DNA of 64,000 bases from contig NZ_JAGGQU010000001.1 of assembly GCF_018613155.1 (NCBI RefSeq), positions 63,848 through 127,847 of the forward strand, in the 5' to 3' direction. Source of the DNA: Bacillus sp. ISL-55. Lineage in GTDB: Bacteria; Bacillota; Bacilli; Bacillales; Cytobacillaceae. Numbering within the stretch: position 1 is the stretch's first letter; each line of letters starts with the position of its first letter. The position numbers and the translations under genes were made by a program. Shown here one piece after another: positions 28,564 to 38,204 of the stretch. The notes beneath the pieces were generated by a model that was not told where the DNA came from, made no database searches, and worked only from the letters and a program-made list of their open reading frames with translations.

Positions 28564-29706
28564 GTGAAAAGAATCAGTTTGTTGGGAGCGACTGGATCGA
28601 TAGGGATCCAGACGCTTGATGTAATCAGGGAGCATCCTGAAGAGTTCAAGCTTGTATCGATGTCTGCTGGCAGGAACGTAGAACTTACCAGGAAAATCAT
28701 AGCTGAATTTTTTCCGGAACTGGTTTCAGTGCAAGAGAAGGACGATGCAGAACGGTTAAAGGCAGATTTTCCAAACGTGAAAATTGTGTATGGACTAGAA
28801 GGTCTTGAGGAGGCTGCAGTCTTTCATAAGTCGGATATACTTGTAAATGCAGTTCTCGGAAGTGTTGGGTTAAACCCCACGCTAGAGGCCATTAGATCCG
28901 GAAAAACGATTGCGATTGCGAATAAGGAAACGCTGGTCACTGCCGGCCATATTGTGATGGGAGAGGCGAAGCGTCATAACGTGCCCATCCTTCCGGTCGA
29001 CAGTGAGCATTCGGCAATTTTTCAGGCCTTGCAGGGTGAAAGAGAAAAAAATATAGAGAGACTGATCCTCACGGCATCGGGAGGAAGTTTCAGAGATCGC
29101 ACGAGGGAAGAATTGCAGGGTGTAACAAAAGCAGATGCATTGAACCACCCTAACTGGTCGATGGGGGCAAAAATTACGATTGATTCCGCAACAATGATGA
29201 ATAAAGGGTTGGAAGTCATTGAGGCGCATTGGCTATTTTCTCTCCCATATGATGATATTTCTGTCATTCTCCATCGTGAAAGTATCATTCATTCGATGGT
29301 AGAATTCCATGACACGAGTATTATGGCTCAATTGGGAACACCGGATATGAAAGTGCCAATTCAATACGCTCTTACATACCCAGACAGGCTCCCATTAATT
29401 TCGGGAAAAAGACTGAACCTGGCGGAAATTGGCCGGCTTCACTTTACGGAAATGGATTTCGATCGTTTCCACTGCCTGAAGTTTGCTTATGAAGCTGGTC
29501 GGGCAGGAGGCACCATGCCTGCGGTCATGAATGCTGCAAATGAAGCAGCGGTAGCATCCTTTTTGGACGACAGAATCACCTTCCTCCAAATTGAAGACTT
29601 GATAGAGAGAGCAATGGAAAGCCATAGCATCATAGAAAATCCTGACCTTGAAACGATTCAAGAGGTTGACAAAGAGACAAGAAGGTATGTAAAGTCACTA
29701 CTATAA
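28564..29706 (+). CDS. dxr: 1-deoxy-D-xylulose 5-phosphate reductoisomerase
   Basis: 380 residues from a GTG at 28564, 6-7 nt after AGGAGTG; an upstream TTG (28540) would add eight unneeded residues. N-terminal Rossmann motif [20 protein letters not shown], metal/substrate motifs [48 protein letters not shown]. Second step of the MEP isoprenoid pathway, supplying UppS. Followed by rseP. Confidence 0.97.
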   Translation: MKRISLLGATGSIGIQTLDVIREHPEEFKLVSMSAGRNVELTRKIIAEFFPELVSVQEKDDAERLKADFPNVKIVYGLEGLEEAAVFHKSDILVNAVLGSVGLNPTLEAIRSGKTIAIANKETLVTAGHIVMGEAKRHNVPILPVDSEHSAIFQALQGEREKNIERLILTASGGSFRDRTREELQGVTKADALNHPNWSMGAKITIDSATMMNKGLEVIEAHWLFSLPYDDISVILHRESIIHSMVEFHDTSIMAQLGTPDMKVPIQYALTYPDRLPLISGKRLNLAEIGRLHFTEMDFDRFHCLKFAYEAGRAGGTMPAVMNAANEAAVASFLDDRITFLQIEDLIERAMESHSIIENPDLETIQEVDKETRRYVKSLL

Positions 29707-29757
29707 ATTTAAGTCTCAAGAGTGGATTCTTATCCTATTAAAAGGTGGTTAGAAAAT

Positions 29758-31020
29758 TTGAATACAGTTATTGCCTTTATCGTCATTTTCGGTGCCCTGG
29801 TATTCTTTCATGAACTTGGACACTTGATTTTCGCTAAACGAGCAGGTATCCTCTGTCGTGAATTTGCAATTGGATTCGGTCCAAAGGTCTTTTCTTTTAA
29901 GAAGAATGAAACGACTTATACCATCCGTCTCCTTCCAATCGGAGGGTTTGTCAGAATGGCTGGCGAAGATCCTGAAATGATTGAGATCAAGCCAGGGCAT
30001 AGAATAGGATTGCTTTTTAACAAGAGTGAAGAAGTTCAAAAAATCATTCTGAATAATAAGGAAAAGTATCCTGATGCACGAATAGTGGAAGTGGAAAGAG
30101 CCGACATTGAACATGAACTTTTTGTTAAAGGTTATGAAGAAGGGGAGGACGACAGCAAGCTGACAACCTTCCCAATAAGTAAAACAGCGGTTCTTGTCGA
30201 GAACGGGGTAGAGACGCAGATTGCTCCGTTTGACAGGCAGTTCGGTTCCAAGACGCTTGGACAAAGAACAATGGCAATTTTCGCTGGACCGATGATGAAC
30301 TTTATCCTTGCGATGGTGATTTTCATCATCCTTGCTTTGTTCCAGGGAATCCCTTCGAACGAACCTGAGTTGGGTAAGCTTACTCCAGATGGGAGTGCAC
30401 TCAAAGCAGGACTACAAGAAGGGGATGTTGTCAACAGCATTGAGGGATCTGAAGTTTCCAGCTGGCAGGATGTTGTGGAAATCATTCGAAAAAATCCAGG
30501 AAATGAACTGGACTTCTCGATTGTGCGTGATGGAGAGAGTATGGAGGTTCCGGTTACACCTGCGGCACAAGATGTTGAAGGGGAGAAAATCGGATTAATC
30601 GGTGTATACAACCCTGTGGAAAAATCGCCGTTAAAATCTCTTGCCTACGGTGTGAAGGAAACATATTTCTGGACAGTAGAAATCTTTTCAATGCTAGGCA
30701 AACTTCTGACCGGCCAATTTTCAATAGATGCATTATCAGGACCGGTGGGCATTTATGTTTCCACTGACACGGTTGCCAAATCCGGTATCTTCTATCTAAT
30801 GAAATGGGCCGCGATCCTGAGCATCAACTTAGGGATCATGAATCTCCTGCCATTCCCGGCACTTGATGGCGGCAGGTTGACCTTCTTTGCGGTTGAAGCA
30901 CTAAGAGGAAAACCGATCGACAAGCAAAAGGAAGGAATGGTCCACTTTGTTGGCTTCGCATTATTAATGCTGCTGATGCTCGTGGTCACCTGGAATGATA
31001 TTCAAAGATTCTTCCTGTAA
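29758..31020 (+). CDS. rseP: RseP/RasP, site-2 intramembrane metalloprotease
   Basis: 420 residues from a TTG at 29758 (AAAGGTGG 9 nt upstream); a GTG at 29722 lacks a ribosome site. B. subtilis RasP is 422. Zinc motif H18-E19-L-G-H22 in the first membrane helix, a long insertion, one PDZ domain (about 210-290), and the second catalytic motif NLLPFPALDGGRL near the C-terminus. Cleaves anti-sigma factors such as RsiW, and remnant signal peptides and FtsL. Strong terminator follows. Confidence 0.96.
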   Translation: MNTVIAFIVIFGALVFFHELGHLIFAKRAGILCREFAIGFGPKVFSFKKNETTYTIRLLPIGGFVRMAGEDPEMIEIKPGHRIGLLFNKSEEVQKIILNNKEKYPDARIVEVERADIEHELFVKGYEEGEDDSKLTTFPISKTAVLVENGVETQIAPFDRQFGSKTLGQRTMAIFAGPMMNFILAMVIFIILALFQGIPSNEPELGKLTPDGSALKAGLQEGDVVNSIEGSEVSSWQDVVEIIRKNPGNELDFSIVRDGESMEVPVTPAAQDVEGEKIGLIGVYNPVEKSPLKSLAYGVKETYFWTVEIFSMLGKLLTGQFSIDALSGPVGIYVSTDTVAKSGIFYLMKWAAILSINLGIMNLLPFPALDGGRLTFFAVEALRGKPIDKQKEGMVHFVGFALLMLLMLVVTWNDIQRFFL

Positions 31021-31049
31021 GATAACATATCTACTGACACAATAATCTT

Positions 31050-31085
31050 CCTGCCCGGACCGCACCGGGCAGGAATATTTTTTTT
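31050..31085 (+). terminator. Terminator after rseP
   Basis: Perfect 9-bp GC-rich stem CCTGCCCGG / CCGGGCAGG (31050-31073) with a 6-nt loop, then AATA and eight T. This ends the uppS-cdsA-dxr-rseP unit at the place where proS would usually follow in Bacillus. Confidence 0.93.
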
Positions 31086-31159
31086 ATATGAAATAATCAT
31101 TTTTTAAATGATTAATCAAAATGGTAATATCAAACACAGGTAACGATACAAGCAATTTA

Positions 31160-31273
31160 TGTTATAATAACCTTTGCTATTAAACACGATTACATCCAAC
31201 TAGAGTTGTTTTTAAACGGGCAAATCCGCCCGATAGATAGAATTAAAGCTTTTCAGATGGGAGAGAAATAACC
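31160..31273 (+). promoter_or_regulatory. Extended -10 promoter and leader of polC
   Basis: TGTTATAAT (31160-31168) is an extended -10 with a perfect TATAAT; no good -35 is visible. The roughly 100-nt leader contains a small CGGGC/GCCCG hairpin at about 31218-31233. It provides separate transcription of polC, unlike the rasP-proS-polC order of B. subtilis. Confidence 0.6.
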
Positions 31274-34200
31274 ATGGGTGATCTTTCTTCAGGGAAAAAA
31301 GAAAGGTTTCAGCTCCTGCTGCAGCAGCTGCAGCTAACAGAAGATGCAATTGTCACTCATTTTCAAAATGCTGAAATTGACAGGGTAGTGATTGAAAAAC
31401 AGGCAAGGAAATGGCATTTCTTTTTCCAGTTTGAACGAATTATCCCTTGTCAGCTGTATAGCACATTCATTGGCAAGCTGGAACAGACTTTCTCACATAT
31501 TGCGAAAATATCATACTCCGTAAGAGTACTTGAACAGGCAATCAGCGACGAGAAAATCCTTGATTACTGGAAGTCGTGCATTAAAGAAATAGATGGCATC
31601 GCGCCTCCGTTGTTAAAACTCCTGAATGAACAAGTTCCACAAATCCAGGGAACAAAAATCATTCTAACAGCAAGAAACGAAGCCGAAGGGCTAGCGCTTA
31701 AGCGTAAATATGGTGGCATTATTGCTGAGATCTACCAGAGCTTCGGATTTCCTTTACTGACGATTGATACGGTCGTAAGTGAAGAAAGTTCTTCAGACGA
31801 ATATGAAAAATTCATGAAGGCAAAAGAGAAGGAAGACCAGGAACGCGGTCTGATGGCAATGATCGAGATGCAGAAGAAGGAAGCTGAACAAGCCAAGGGA
31901 GATGGGCCGCCGCAGGATGGGCCTGTAAATATTGGGCTTACGATCAAGGACGATGCTGACTTCCGCAAGCTTGAAGACATCGTTGATGAAGAGCGCCGCG
32001 TAGCTGTCGAAGGTTATGTATTCTTTGCCGAAACGAGAGAACTTCGCAGCGGCAGGACGCTTTTAACATTCAAGATTACCGATTACACAAGCTCCATCAT
32101 GGTAAAAATGTTCTCGCGCGATAAAGAAGACGCCGCTATTTACCAGCGTATTACAAAAGGAATGTGGCTAAAGGTAAGAGGAAGTATCCAGAACGACACT
32201 TTTGTCCGCGATCTTGTCATGATCGGAAATGACGTTAATGAAATCAAACCTAAAGGAAGAATCGATTCTGCTCCTGTAGGCGAAAAAAGAGTCGAGCTTC
32301 ACCTTCATTCACCGATGAGCCAGATGGACGCGGTGACTCCTGTCAGTGCACTTGTTGCCCAGGCAGCAAAGTGGGGGCACAAAGCTGTAGCGATTACGGA
32401 CCATGCAGTCGTCCAATCCTATCCAGAAGCATTTGGGGCAGGAAAGAAAAACGATATTAAGATTCTTTACGGTGTGGAAATAAACCTTGTTGATGATGGT
32501 GTGCCGATTGCTTATAATTCCGCACACAGAGTGCTTGCAGATGATACGTATGTCGTATTCGACGTCGAAACAACAGGTCTGTCAGCTGTATATGATACCA
32601 TCATTGAACTGGCTGCGGTTAAAATACGCGGCGGAGAAATTATCGACCGGTTCGAGTCATTTGCAAACCCGCATCATCGTTTATCGGCGACGACCATCAA
32701 CCTTACCGGGATTACCGATGATATGGTCCGCAATGCACCGGAAGTAAGTGAAGTGCTGAAAAAGTTCCAAGAATGGACAGGCGATAGTGTCCTGGTTGCC
32801 CACAACGCCTCATTCGATATGGGCTTCCTGAATGTCGGCTATAAGAAAATCGGTTTTGGCAAAGCACCAAATCCGGTTATTGATACACTCGAACTTGGGC
32901 GTTTCCTTTATCCTGATATGAAGAACCATAGATTGAATACATTAGCCAAGAAATTCGATATTGAATTGACACAGCATCACCGTGCGATATATGATGCCGA
33001 GGCTACGGGCTATCTATTGCTCCGTATGCTGAAGGATGCTGCTGAAAAAGGCCTTGAATACCATGACCAGCTGAATGACAATATGGGCCAGGGTAAAGCC
33101 TACCAGCGTGCACGGCCTTACCATGCAACATTGATGGCCCAGAATGAAGTCGGCATGAAAAATATCTTTAAATTAGTATCAATAGCACATATTGATTATT
33201 TTTACCGTGTGCCACGAATCCCGAGATCCGTTTTAAATAAACACCGTGAAGGGATCCTGATAGGGTCGGGCTGTGACAAAGGTGAAGTTTTTGAGGGTAT
33301 GATGCAGAAGGGGCCTGAAGAGGTCGAAGAGGCAGCACAGTTTTATGATTACCTCGAAGTCCATCCAAAAGCTGTTTATGCACACTTGCTCGAGCTGGAA
33401 CTAGTCCGTGACCAGAAAGCCCTTGAGGATATCATTAACAATATCGTCAAGCTTGGAGAGAAGCTGGACTTGCCAGTGGTTGCTACAGGCAATGTTCACT
33501 ATCTGAATGAAAATGACAAGATATACCGTAAAATCCTGGTCAATTCCCAGGGAGGCGCCAATCCGCTGAACCGCCATGAGCTTCCTGACGTGCATTTCAG
33601 GACAACAAATGAAATGCTTGATGCCTTTAAGTTTCTGGGAGAAGCAAAGGCTAAAGAAATTGTTGTGGAAAATACAAACAAGATTGCTGACATGATCGAT
33701 GTCATAAAGCCAATCAAGGATGATCTATACACGCCGAAAATTGAGGGCGCAGACGAAGAAATGCGCAGCATGAGCTATGGAATGGCACGCAGTATTTACG
33801 GGGATGACCTTCCTGAGATCGTTGAGGCGCGTCTTGAAAAAGAATTGAAAAGTATCATAGACAACGGGTTTGCGGTTATTTACCTGATTTCTCATAAGCT
33901 TGTTAAAAAATCATTGGATGACGGTTACCTAGTTGGTTCTCGTGGATCGGTCGGTTCTTCTTTCGTCGCGACCATGACCGAAATCACGGAAGTCAATCCG
34001 CTTCCGCCACACTATGTTTGCCCTAAATGTAAAAAATCTGAGTTCTTCAATGATGGATCAGTCGGTTCAGGTTTTGACCTTCCCGACAAGGATTGTCCGG
34101 ATTGTGGAATCAAATATAAAAAAGACGGCCATGATATCCCGTTTGAGACCTTCCTTGGTTTCAAAGGAGACAAGGTTCCCGATATCGATTTGAACTTCTC

Positions 34201-35599
34201 GGGTGAATATCAGCCGCGTGCCCATAACTATACAAAAGTTTTGTTCGGAGAGGATTACGTTTACCGTGCGGGGACGATTGGTACTGTTGCGGATAAGACG
34301 GCCTATGGTTATGTAAAAGGCTACCAGGGTGACAATAACCTGCAGCTTCGCGGGGCGGAGATTGACCGTCTTGCATCCGGCTGTACTGGTGTAAAACGGA
34401 CTACTGGACAGCACCCTGGCGGAATCATCGTAGTGCCGGATTACATGGATATTTTTGATTTTTCACCCATCCAGTTCCCGGCTGACAGCAGCACATCAGA
34501 ATGGAAAACAACCCATTTTGATTTCCACTCGATACACGATAACTTGTTGAAGCTGGATATCCTGGGCCACGATGACCCAACCGTGATCAGGATGCTCCAG
34601 GATTTAAGCGGGATCGACCCTAAAACAATTCCGACTGATGACCCTGAAGTCATGAAGATTTTCAGCGGGACAGAATCAATTGGTGTGACTGAAGAACAAA
34701 TCATGTCGAAGACTGGATCATTGGGTATTCCGGAATTCGGGACGCGCTTTGTTCGCCAGATGCTTGAGGATACGAAGCCAACGACATTCTCGGAGCTCGT
34801 ACAGATATCGGGTCTTTCCCACGGTACGGATGTTTGGCTCGGAAATGCACAGGAATTGATCCATAACAACATCTGTAACCTTAGCGAAGTAATCGGCTGC
34901 CGTGATGATATCATGGTATACCTGATCTACCAGGGACTTGAGCCGGCATTTGCTTTTAAAATCATGGAATCTGTCCGTAAGGGTAAAGGCCTGTCAGATG
35001 AAATGGAAGAAGAAATGCGCAAGAATAAAGTGCCGGAATGGTACATTGATTCTTGTAAAAAGATCAAGTACATGTTCCCTAAAGCCCACGCGGCTGCTTA
35101 TGTTTTGATGGCAGTCAGGATTGCCTATTTCAAAGTGCACCATCCGCTTATGTATTATGCAGCGTACTTCACAGTCAGGGCAGATGACTTTGACGTCGAT
35201 GCAATGGTCCGTGGTTCAGAGAGCATCCGGGCGGTGATTGAGGAAATCAACGCTAAGGGGCTTGAAGCTTCGACAAAAGAAAAGAACTTGATGACCGTCA
35301 TGGAACTCGCGCTTGAAATGTGCGAGCGTGGTTTTGGATTCGCTAAAGTTGATCTATACAAATCGAGCGCCTCAGAATTCATCATCGAGGGCGATAAGCT
35401 GATCCCGCCATTTAATGCAATACCTGGACTCGGAACGAACGCGGCTATTAATATTGTTAAAGCCCGTGGAGAAGGAGAATTCCTGTCTAAGGAGGATTTG
35501 CAGCAGCGCGGTAAGATCTCCAAAACTATTCTTGAATACCTGGACAACCATGGCTGCCTTGAGGGCATGCCAGACCAGAACCAGTTATCATTGTTCTAA
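31274..35599 (+). CDS. polC: DNA polymerase III PolC-type alpha subunit
   Basis: 1441 residues (B. subtilis 1437). Order: N-terminal domains, OB fold (about 235-335), PHP domain opening with [15 protein letters not shown] (about 340) and interrupted by the 3'-5' exonuclease (VFDVETTGL at about 428; [22 protein letters not shown]), then the second PHP part, the polymerase palm and fingers, a zinc-binding Cys cluster (CPKCKKS ... CPDCGIKY, about 915-945), the catalytic palm [12 protein letters not shown] (about 968), and the C-terminal beta-clamp binding end QLSLF. Main replicative polymerase with proofreading. No frameshift or missing motif seen. Confidence 0.99.
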   Translation: MGDLSSGKKERFQLLLQQLQLTEDAIVTHFQNAEIDRVVIEKQARKWHFFFQFERIIPCQLYSTFIGKLEQTFSHIAKISYSVRVLEQAISDEKILDYWKSCIKEIDGIAPPLLKLLNEQVPQIQGTKIILTARNEAEGLALKRKYGGIIAEIYQSFGFPLLTIDTVVSEESSSDEYEKFMKAKEKEDQERGLMAMIEMQKKEAEQAKGDGPPQDGPVNIGLTIKDDADFRKLEDIVDEERRVAVEGYVFFAETRELRSGRTLLTFKITDYTSSIMVKMFSRDKEDAAIYQRITKGMWLKVRGSIQNDTFVRDLVMIGNDVNEIKPKGRIDSAPVGEKRVELHLHSPMSQMDAVTPVSALVAQAAKWGHKAVAITDHAVVQSYPEAFGAGKKNDIKILYGVEINLVDDGVPIAYNSAHRVLADDTYVVFDVETTGLSAVYDTIIELAAVKIRGGEIIDRFESFANPHHRLSATTINLTGITDDMVRNAPEVSEVLKKFQEWTGDSVLVAHNASFDMGFLNVGYKKIGFGKAPNPVIDTLELGRFLYPDMKNHRLNTLAKKFDIELTQHHRAIYDAEATGYLLLRMLKDAAEKGLEYHDQLNDNMGQGKAYQRARPYHATLMAQNEVGMKNIFKLVSIAHIDYFYRVPRIPRSVLNKHREGILIGSGCDKGEVFEGMMQKGPEEVEEAAQFYDYLEVHPKAVYAHLLELELVRDQKALEDIINNIVKLGEKLDLPVVATGNVHYLNENDKIYRKILVNSQGGANPLNRHELPDVHFRTTNEMLDAFKFLGEAKAKEIVVENTNKIADMIDVIKPIKDDLYTPKIEGADEEMRSMSYGMARSIYGDDLPEIVEARLEKELKSIIDNGFAVIYLISHKLVKKSLDDGYLVGSRGSVGSSFVATMTEITEVNPLPPHYVCPKCKKSEFFNDGSVGSGFDLPDKDCPDCGIKYKKDGHDIPFETFLGFKGDKVPDIDLNFSGEYQPRAHNYTKVLFGEDYVYRAGTIGTVADKTAYGYVKGYQGDNNLQLRGAEIDRLASGCTGVKRTTGQHPGGIIVVPDYMDIFDFSPIQFPADSSTSEWKTTHFDFHSIHDNLLKLDILGHDDPTVIRMLQDLSGIDPKTIPTDDPEVMKIFSGTESIGVTEEQIMSKTGSLGIPEFGTRFVRQMLEDTKPTTFSELVQISGLSHGTDVWLGNAQELIHNNICNLSEVIGCRDDIMVYLIYQGLEPAFAFKIMESVRKGKGLSDEMEEEMRKNKVPEWYIDSCKKIKYMFPKAHAAAYVLMAVRIAYFKVHHPLMYYAAYFTVRADDFDVDAMVRGSESIRAVIEEINAKGLEASTKEKNLMTVMELALEMCERGFGFAKVDLYKSSASEFIIEGDKLIPPFNAIPGLGTNAAINIVKARGEGEFLSKEDLQQRGKISKTILEYLDNHGCLEGMPDQNQLSLF

Positions 35600-35638
35600 T
35601 TTAGCTTTTTGGAAAAGCAAGCTATAACTGCCGTTTGT

Positions 35639-35667
35639 TTGCAATAAATATCTGGTTATGTTATATT
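35639..35667 (+). promoter_or_regulatory. Promoter of the rimP-nusA-infB operon
   Basis: TTGCAA (35639-35644), 17 bp, TATATT (35662-35667) with a TG extension at 35659-35660. Start of transcription is expected near 35674, placing the hairpin at 35703 about 30 nt into the transcript. Confidence 0.7.
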
Positions 35668-35702
35668 TTTATTGGAAATACTAAGGATATCTCTGGCAGA
35701 TG

Positions 35703-35730
35703 AGAGTGGGGCAACCCGCTCTTTCTTGTT
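35703..35730 (+). terminator. Attenuator-like hairpin in the rimP leader
   Basis: AGAGTGGG (35703-35710), GCAA tetraloop (GNRA type), CCCGCTCT (35715-35722), then TTCTTGTTTG. It resembles an intrinsic terminator lying between the promoter and rimP. Leader attenuation by NusA or other factors is plausible; I recall similar hairpins upstream of rimP in other Firmicutes but cannot confirm it here. Confidence 0.55.
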
Positions 35731-35802
35731 TGTTAGGCACTTTTACGGGGATAAAAACCAAATAGTGATTAAGTAATGAGGTTGTGTCAAAGGAGGGATT
35801 TT

Positions 35803-36273
35803 ATGAGCAAGGTTACCGAAGTTGTGGAAGAGCTAGTAACTCCCATCTTAAATGAAAACGAACTAGAATTGGTGGACATTGAATATGTCAAAGAAGGAAA
35901 GAACTGGTTCCTGCGCGTATACATTGATAAGGACAACGGAATTGATATCGAAGAATGCGGCATCGTCAGTGAGCGCCTTAGCGAAAAGCTCGATGCCATT
36001 GATCCAATCCCGCATAACTACTTTTTGGAAGTCTCCTCACCAGGTGCAGAACGTCCGCTGAAAAAGGAGAAAGATTATCAAAAAGCAATTGGCAAGAATG
36101 TCTTCATCAAGACCTATGAACCTATCGATGGTGAAAAGGCTTTTGAAGGAGTCTTAACTGATTATAATGGGGAAACTGTCACTGTTGATGTGATGATTAA
36201 AACTCGCAAGAAAACAGTCGTTATCCCATTTGATAAAATTGCCAGTGCGAGACTCGCTGTCACTTTTTCATAA
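35803..36273 (+). CDS. rimP: Ribosome maturation factor RimP
   Basis: 156 residues from the ATG at 35803, with a near-perfect AAGGAGGGA ribosome site. N-terminal alpha/beta domain ([40 protein letters not shown]), the conserved [18 protein letters not shown], and a C-terminal SH3-like barrel. Needed for 30S assembly. First gene of the rimP-nusA-ylxR-ylxQ-infB-ylxP-rbfA operon. Confidence 0.96.
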   Translation: MSKVTEVVEELVTPILNENELELVDIEYVKEGKNWFLRVYIDKDNGIDIEECGIVSERLSEKLDAIDPIPHNYFLEVSSPGAERPLKKEKDYQKAIGKNVFIKTYEPIDGEKAFEGVLTDYNGETVTVDVMIKTRKKTVVIPFDKIASARLAVTFS

Positions 36274-36340
36274 TCTGTCCAGAAAATATCTTCAGTTAAT
36301 TAATTAAAGGATCGTTTCGAACCTGTTGTTTTTAGGCAAA

Positions 36341-36403
36341 GCTCAAGCATGCTTAAACGCTATCCTCCCCTTGGTGGCAGAAGAAAACGTTTAAGGTTTG
36401 AGC
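36341..36403 (+). repeat. Long interrupted inverted repeat between rimP and nusA
   Basis: GCTCAA (36341-36346) pairs with TTGAGC (36398-36403) and CTTAAACG (36352-36359) with CGTTTAAG (36388-36395), separated by internal loops of 5 and 2 nt; the apical loop of 28 nt contains CCTCCCC, which is anti-Shine-Dalgarno-like. A 63-nt RNA hairpin is therefore possible about 70 nt upstream of the nusA start. Could be a regulatory or processing element or a small dispersed element. Confidence 0.6.
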
Positions 36404-36475
36404 TGGTGGACAGAGGGCAGAGTATCGAAAAGAGCCTTACAAAGTAGGGTAGTAAAAAAGGGGGATTTGTATCTC

Positions 36476-37585
36476 ATGAGCAGCGAATTGATGGATGCTC
36501 TTACGATTCTTGAAAAAGAAAAAGGAATTTCCAGGGACATCTTAATTGATGCAATCGAGGCGGCGCTTATTTCAGCATATCGACGTAACTTTAACCAAGC
36601 GCAAAACGTCCGTATTGATTTAAACCTTGGCAATGGTTCCATGCGCGTTTTTGCGAGGAAAGAAGTAGTCGATGAAGTTTTCGATCCGCGTTTGGAAATC
36701 TCATTGGAAGATGCACAGAAAATCAATCCGAATTACGTGGTTGAAGATGTCGTTGAACTTGAAGTCACGCCAAAGGATTTCGGAAGGATTGCTGCGCAGA
36801 CTGCGAAGCAGGTAGTTACTCAGCGTGTCCGTGAAGCAGAAAGAGGAATCATCTATTCTGAATTCATTGATCGTGAAGAAGATATCATGACAGGTATCGT
36901 TCAGCGTCAGGATCCAAAGTTCATCTATGTAAGCCTGGGGAAAATCGAGGCGATCCTGCCAGCGAATGAACAGATGCCGAACGAACATTATAAGCCTCAC
37001 GACCGCATCAAAGTATTCATCACCAAGGTTGAAAAAACCACTAAAGGTCCGCAAATCTTCGTTTCCAGAACCCATCCGGGACTGTTAAAGAGACTTTTCG
37101 AGATTGAAGTTCCCGAGATTTATGACGGAACTGTTGAAATTAAATCAGTGGCTCGTGAAGCAGGGGACCGATCTAAGATCTCTGTTCACTCAGACAATCA
37201 AGAAGTGGATCCAGTTGGTTCATGTGTCGGGCCTCGTGGAAATCGTGTCCAGGCTGTCGTTAATGAGCTTAAGGGTGAAAAAATCGATATCGTGAAATGG
37301 TCTGAAGACCCAGTCGTATTTGTTGCCAACGCGTTGAGCCCATCAAAGGTTCTTGATGTCATTGTCAACGAAGAAGAAAAAGCGACTACGGTTATTGTTC
37401 CTGATTATCAGCTGTCTCTTGCAATCGGAAAGCGCGGACAAAATGCGCGTCTTGCCGCAAAGTTGACTGGCTGGAAGATTGACATCAAAGCAGAAACTGA
37501 GGCAAGGGAATCCGGGATTTATCCTCGTGACAATGAGCCGCTTTTGACTGCAGATGACGATTTTGAAGATGAAGACATCGATTAA
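36476..37585 (+). CDS. nusA: NusA, transcription elongation/termination factor
   Basis: 369 residues from the ATG at 36476, preceded by GGGGGAT; longer in-frame starts (36398) would add 26 residues absent from homologues. N-terminal RNAP-binding domain ([20 protein letters not shown]), S1 domain (about 135-200), KH1 ([20 protein letters not shown]) and KH2 ([20 protein letters not shown]). Lacks the E. coli C-terminal repeats, as usual for Firmicutes; acidic tail [10 protein letters not shown]. Confidence 0.98.
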   Translation: MSSELMDALTILEKEKGISRDILIDAIEAALISAYRRNFNQAQNVRIDLNLGNGSMRVFARKEVVDEVFDPRLEISLEDAQKINPNYVVEDVVELEVTPKDFGRIAAQTAKQVVTQRVREAERGIIYSEFIDREEDIMTGIVQRQDPKFIYVSLGKIEAILPANEQMPNEHYKPHDRIKVFITKVEKTTKGPQIFVSRTHPGLLKRLFEIEVPEIYDGTVEIKSVAREAGDRSKISVHSDNQEVDPVGSCVGPRGNRVQAVVNELKGEKIDIVKWSEDPVVFVANALSPSKVLDVIVNEEEKATTVIVPDYQLSLAIGKRGQNARLAAKLTGWKIDIKAETEARESGIYPRDNEPLLTADDDFEDEDID

Positions 37586-37601
37586 GGTGAGGTGAATGAT
37601 C

Positions 37602-37883
37602 GTGAACAGCCGCAAAAAGGTTCCTATGCGAAAATGTGTCGCTACCGGTGAAATGAGACCGAAAAAAGAACTAGTTCGCATCGTTCGCTCCAAGGAAGGA
37701 GAAGTATCCGTCGACCTGACAGGAAAAAAATCAGGGCGAGGCGCTTATCTTTCTAAAGATAAAGAAGCAGTGCAATTAGCAAAGAAACGAAATATATTGT
37801 CCAAACAGCTTGAAACTCAAGTGGACGATGCAATATACGATGAGTTGAATGACCTCATCGAAAAGGAGAGCAGACTATCCTGA
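37602..37883 (+). CDS. ylxR: YlxR (RnpM) family RNA-binding protein
   Basis: 93 residues from a GTG at 37602, chosen because it gives [20 protein letters not shown], like other YlxR proteins; an ATG at 37596 is also possible. Signature MRKCVATGE followed by basic strands and [15 protein letters not shown]. In B. subtilis YlxR has been reported to bind and modulate RNase P RNA (RnpM). Overlaps ylxQ by one base (TGATG). Confidence 0.92.
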   Translation: MNSRKKVPMRKCVATGEMRPKKELVRIVRSKEGEVSVDLTGKKSGRGAYLSKDKEAVQLAKKRNILSKQLETQVDDAIYDELNDLIEKESRLS

Positions 37884-38185
37884 TGAACTCAAATCAATGG
37901 ATGTCATTGCTTGGCTTAGCCAATCGAGCACGGAAAATTATTTCAGGGGAAGAGCTTTCCGTCAAAGAAATCAGAAGCGGGAAGGCGAAGCTCATTTTGC
38001 TTTCTGCGGATGCATCCGCAAATACTACAAAAAAGATTACCGACAAGTGCAAATCGTATAATGTGCCTTACAAAGTGGTCCCGGACCGGAATCAGCTAGG
38101 CCAGGCGATCGGCAAGGAAGCACGTGTTGTAGTAGCCCTGTTGGACGAGGGTTTTGCAAAAAAACTGTTGACGTTGCTCGATTAA
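37883..38185 (+). CDS. ylxQ: YlxQ, L7Ae-family RNA-binding protein
   Basis: 100 residues. L7Ae/L30e fold pattern: [60 protein letters not shown]. Binds kink-turn RNAs in related proteins; also named RplGA. Precise role in bacilli is not established. Lies between ylxR and infB, as in B. subtilis. Confidence 0.92.
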   Translation: MNSNQWMSLLGLANRARKIISGEELSVKEIRSGKAKLILLSADASANTTKKITDKCKSYNVPYKVVPDRNQLGQAIGKEARVVVALLDEGFAKKLLTLLD

Positions 38186-38204
38186 TTCTAGCGGGGGTGA
38201 AGAT

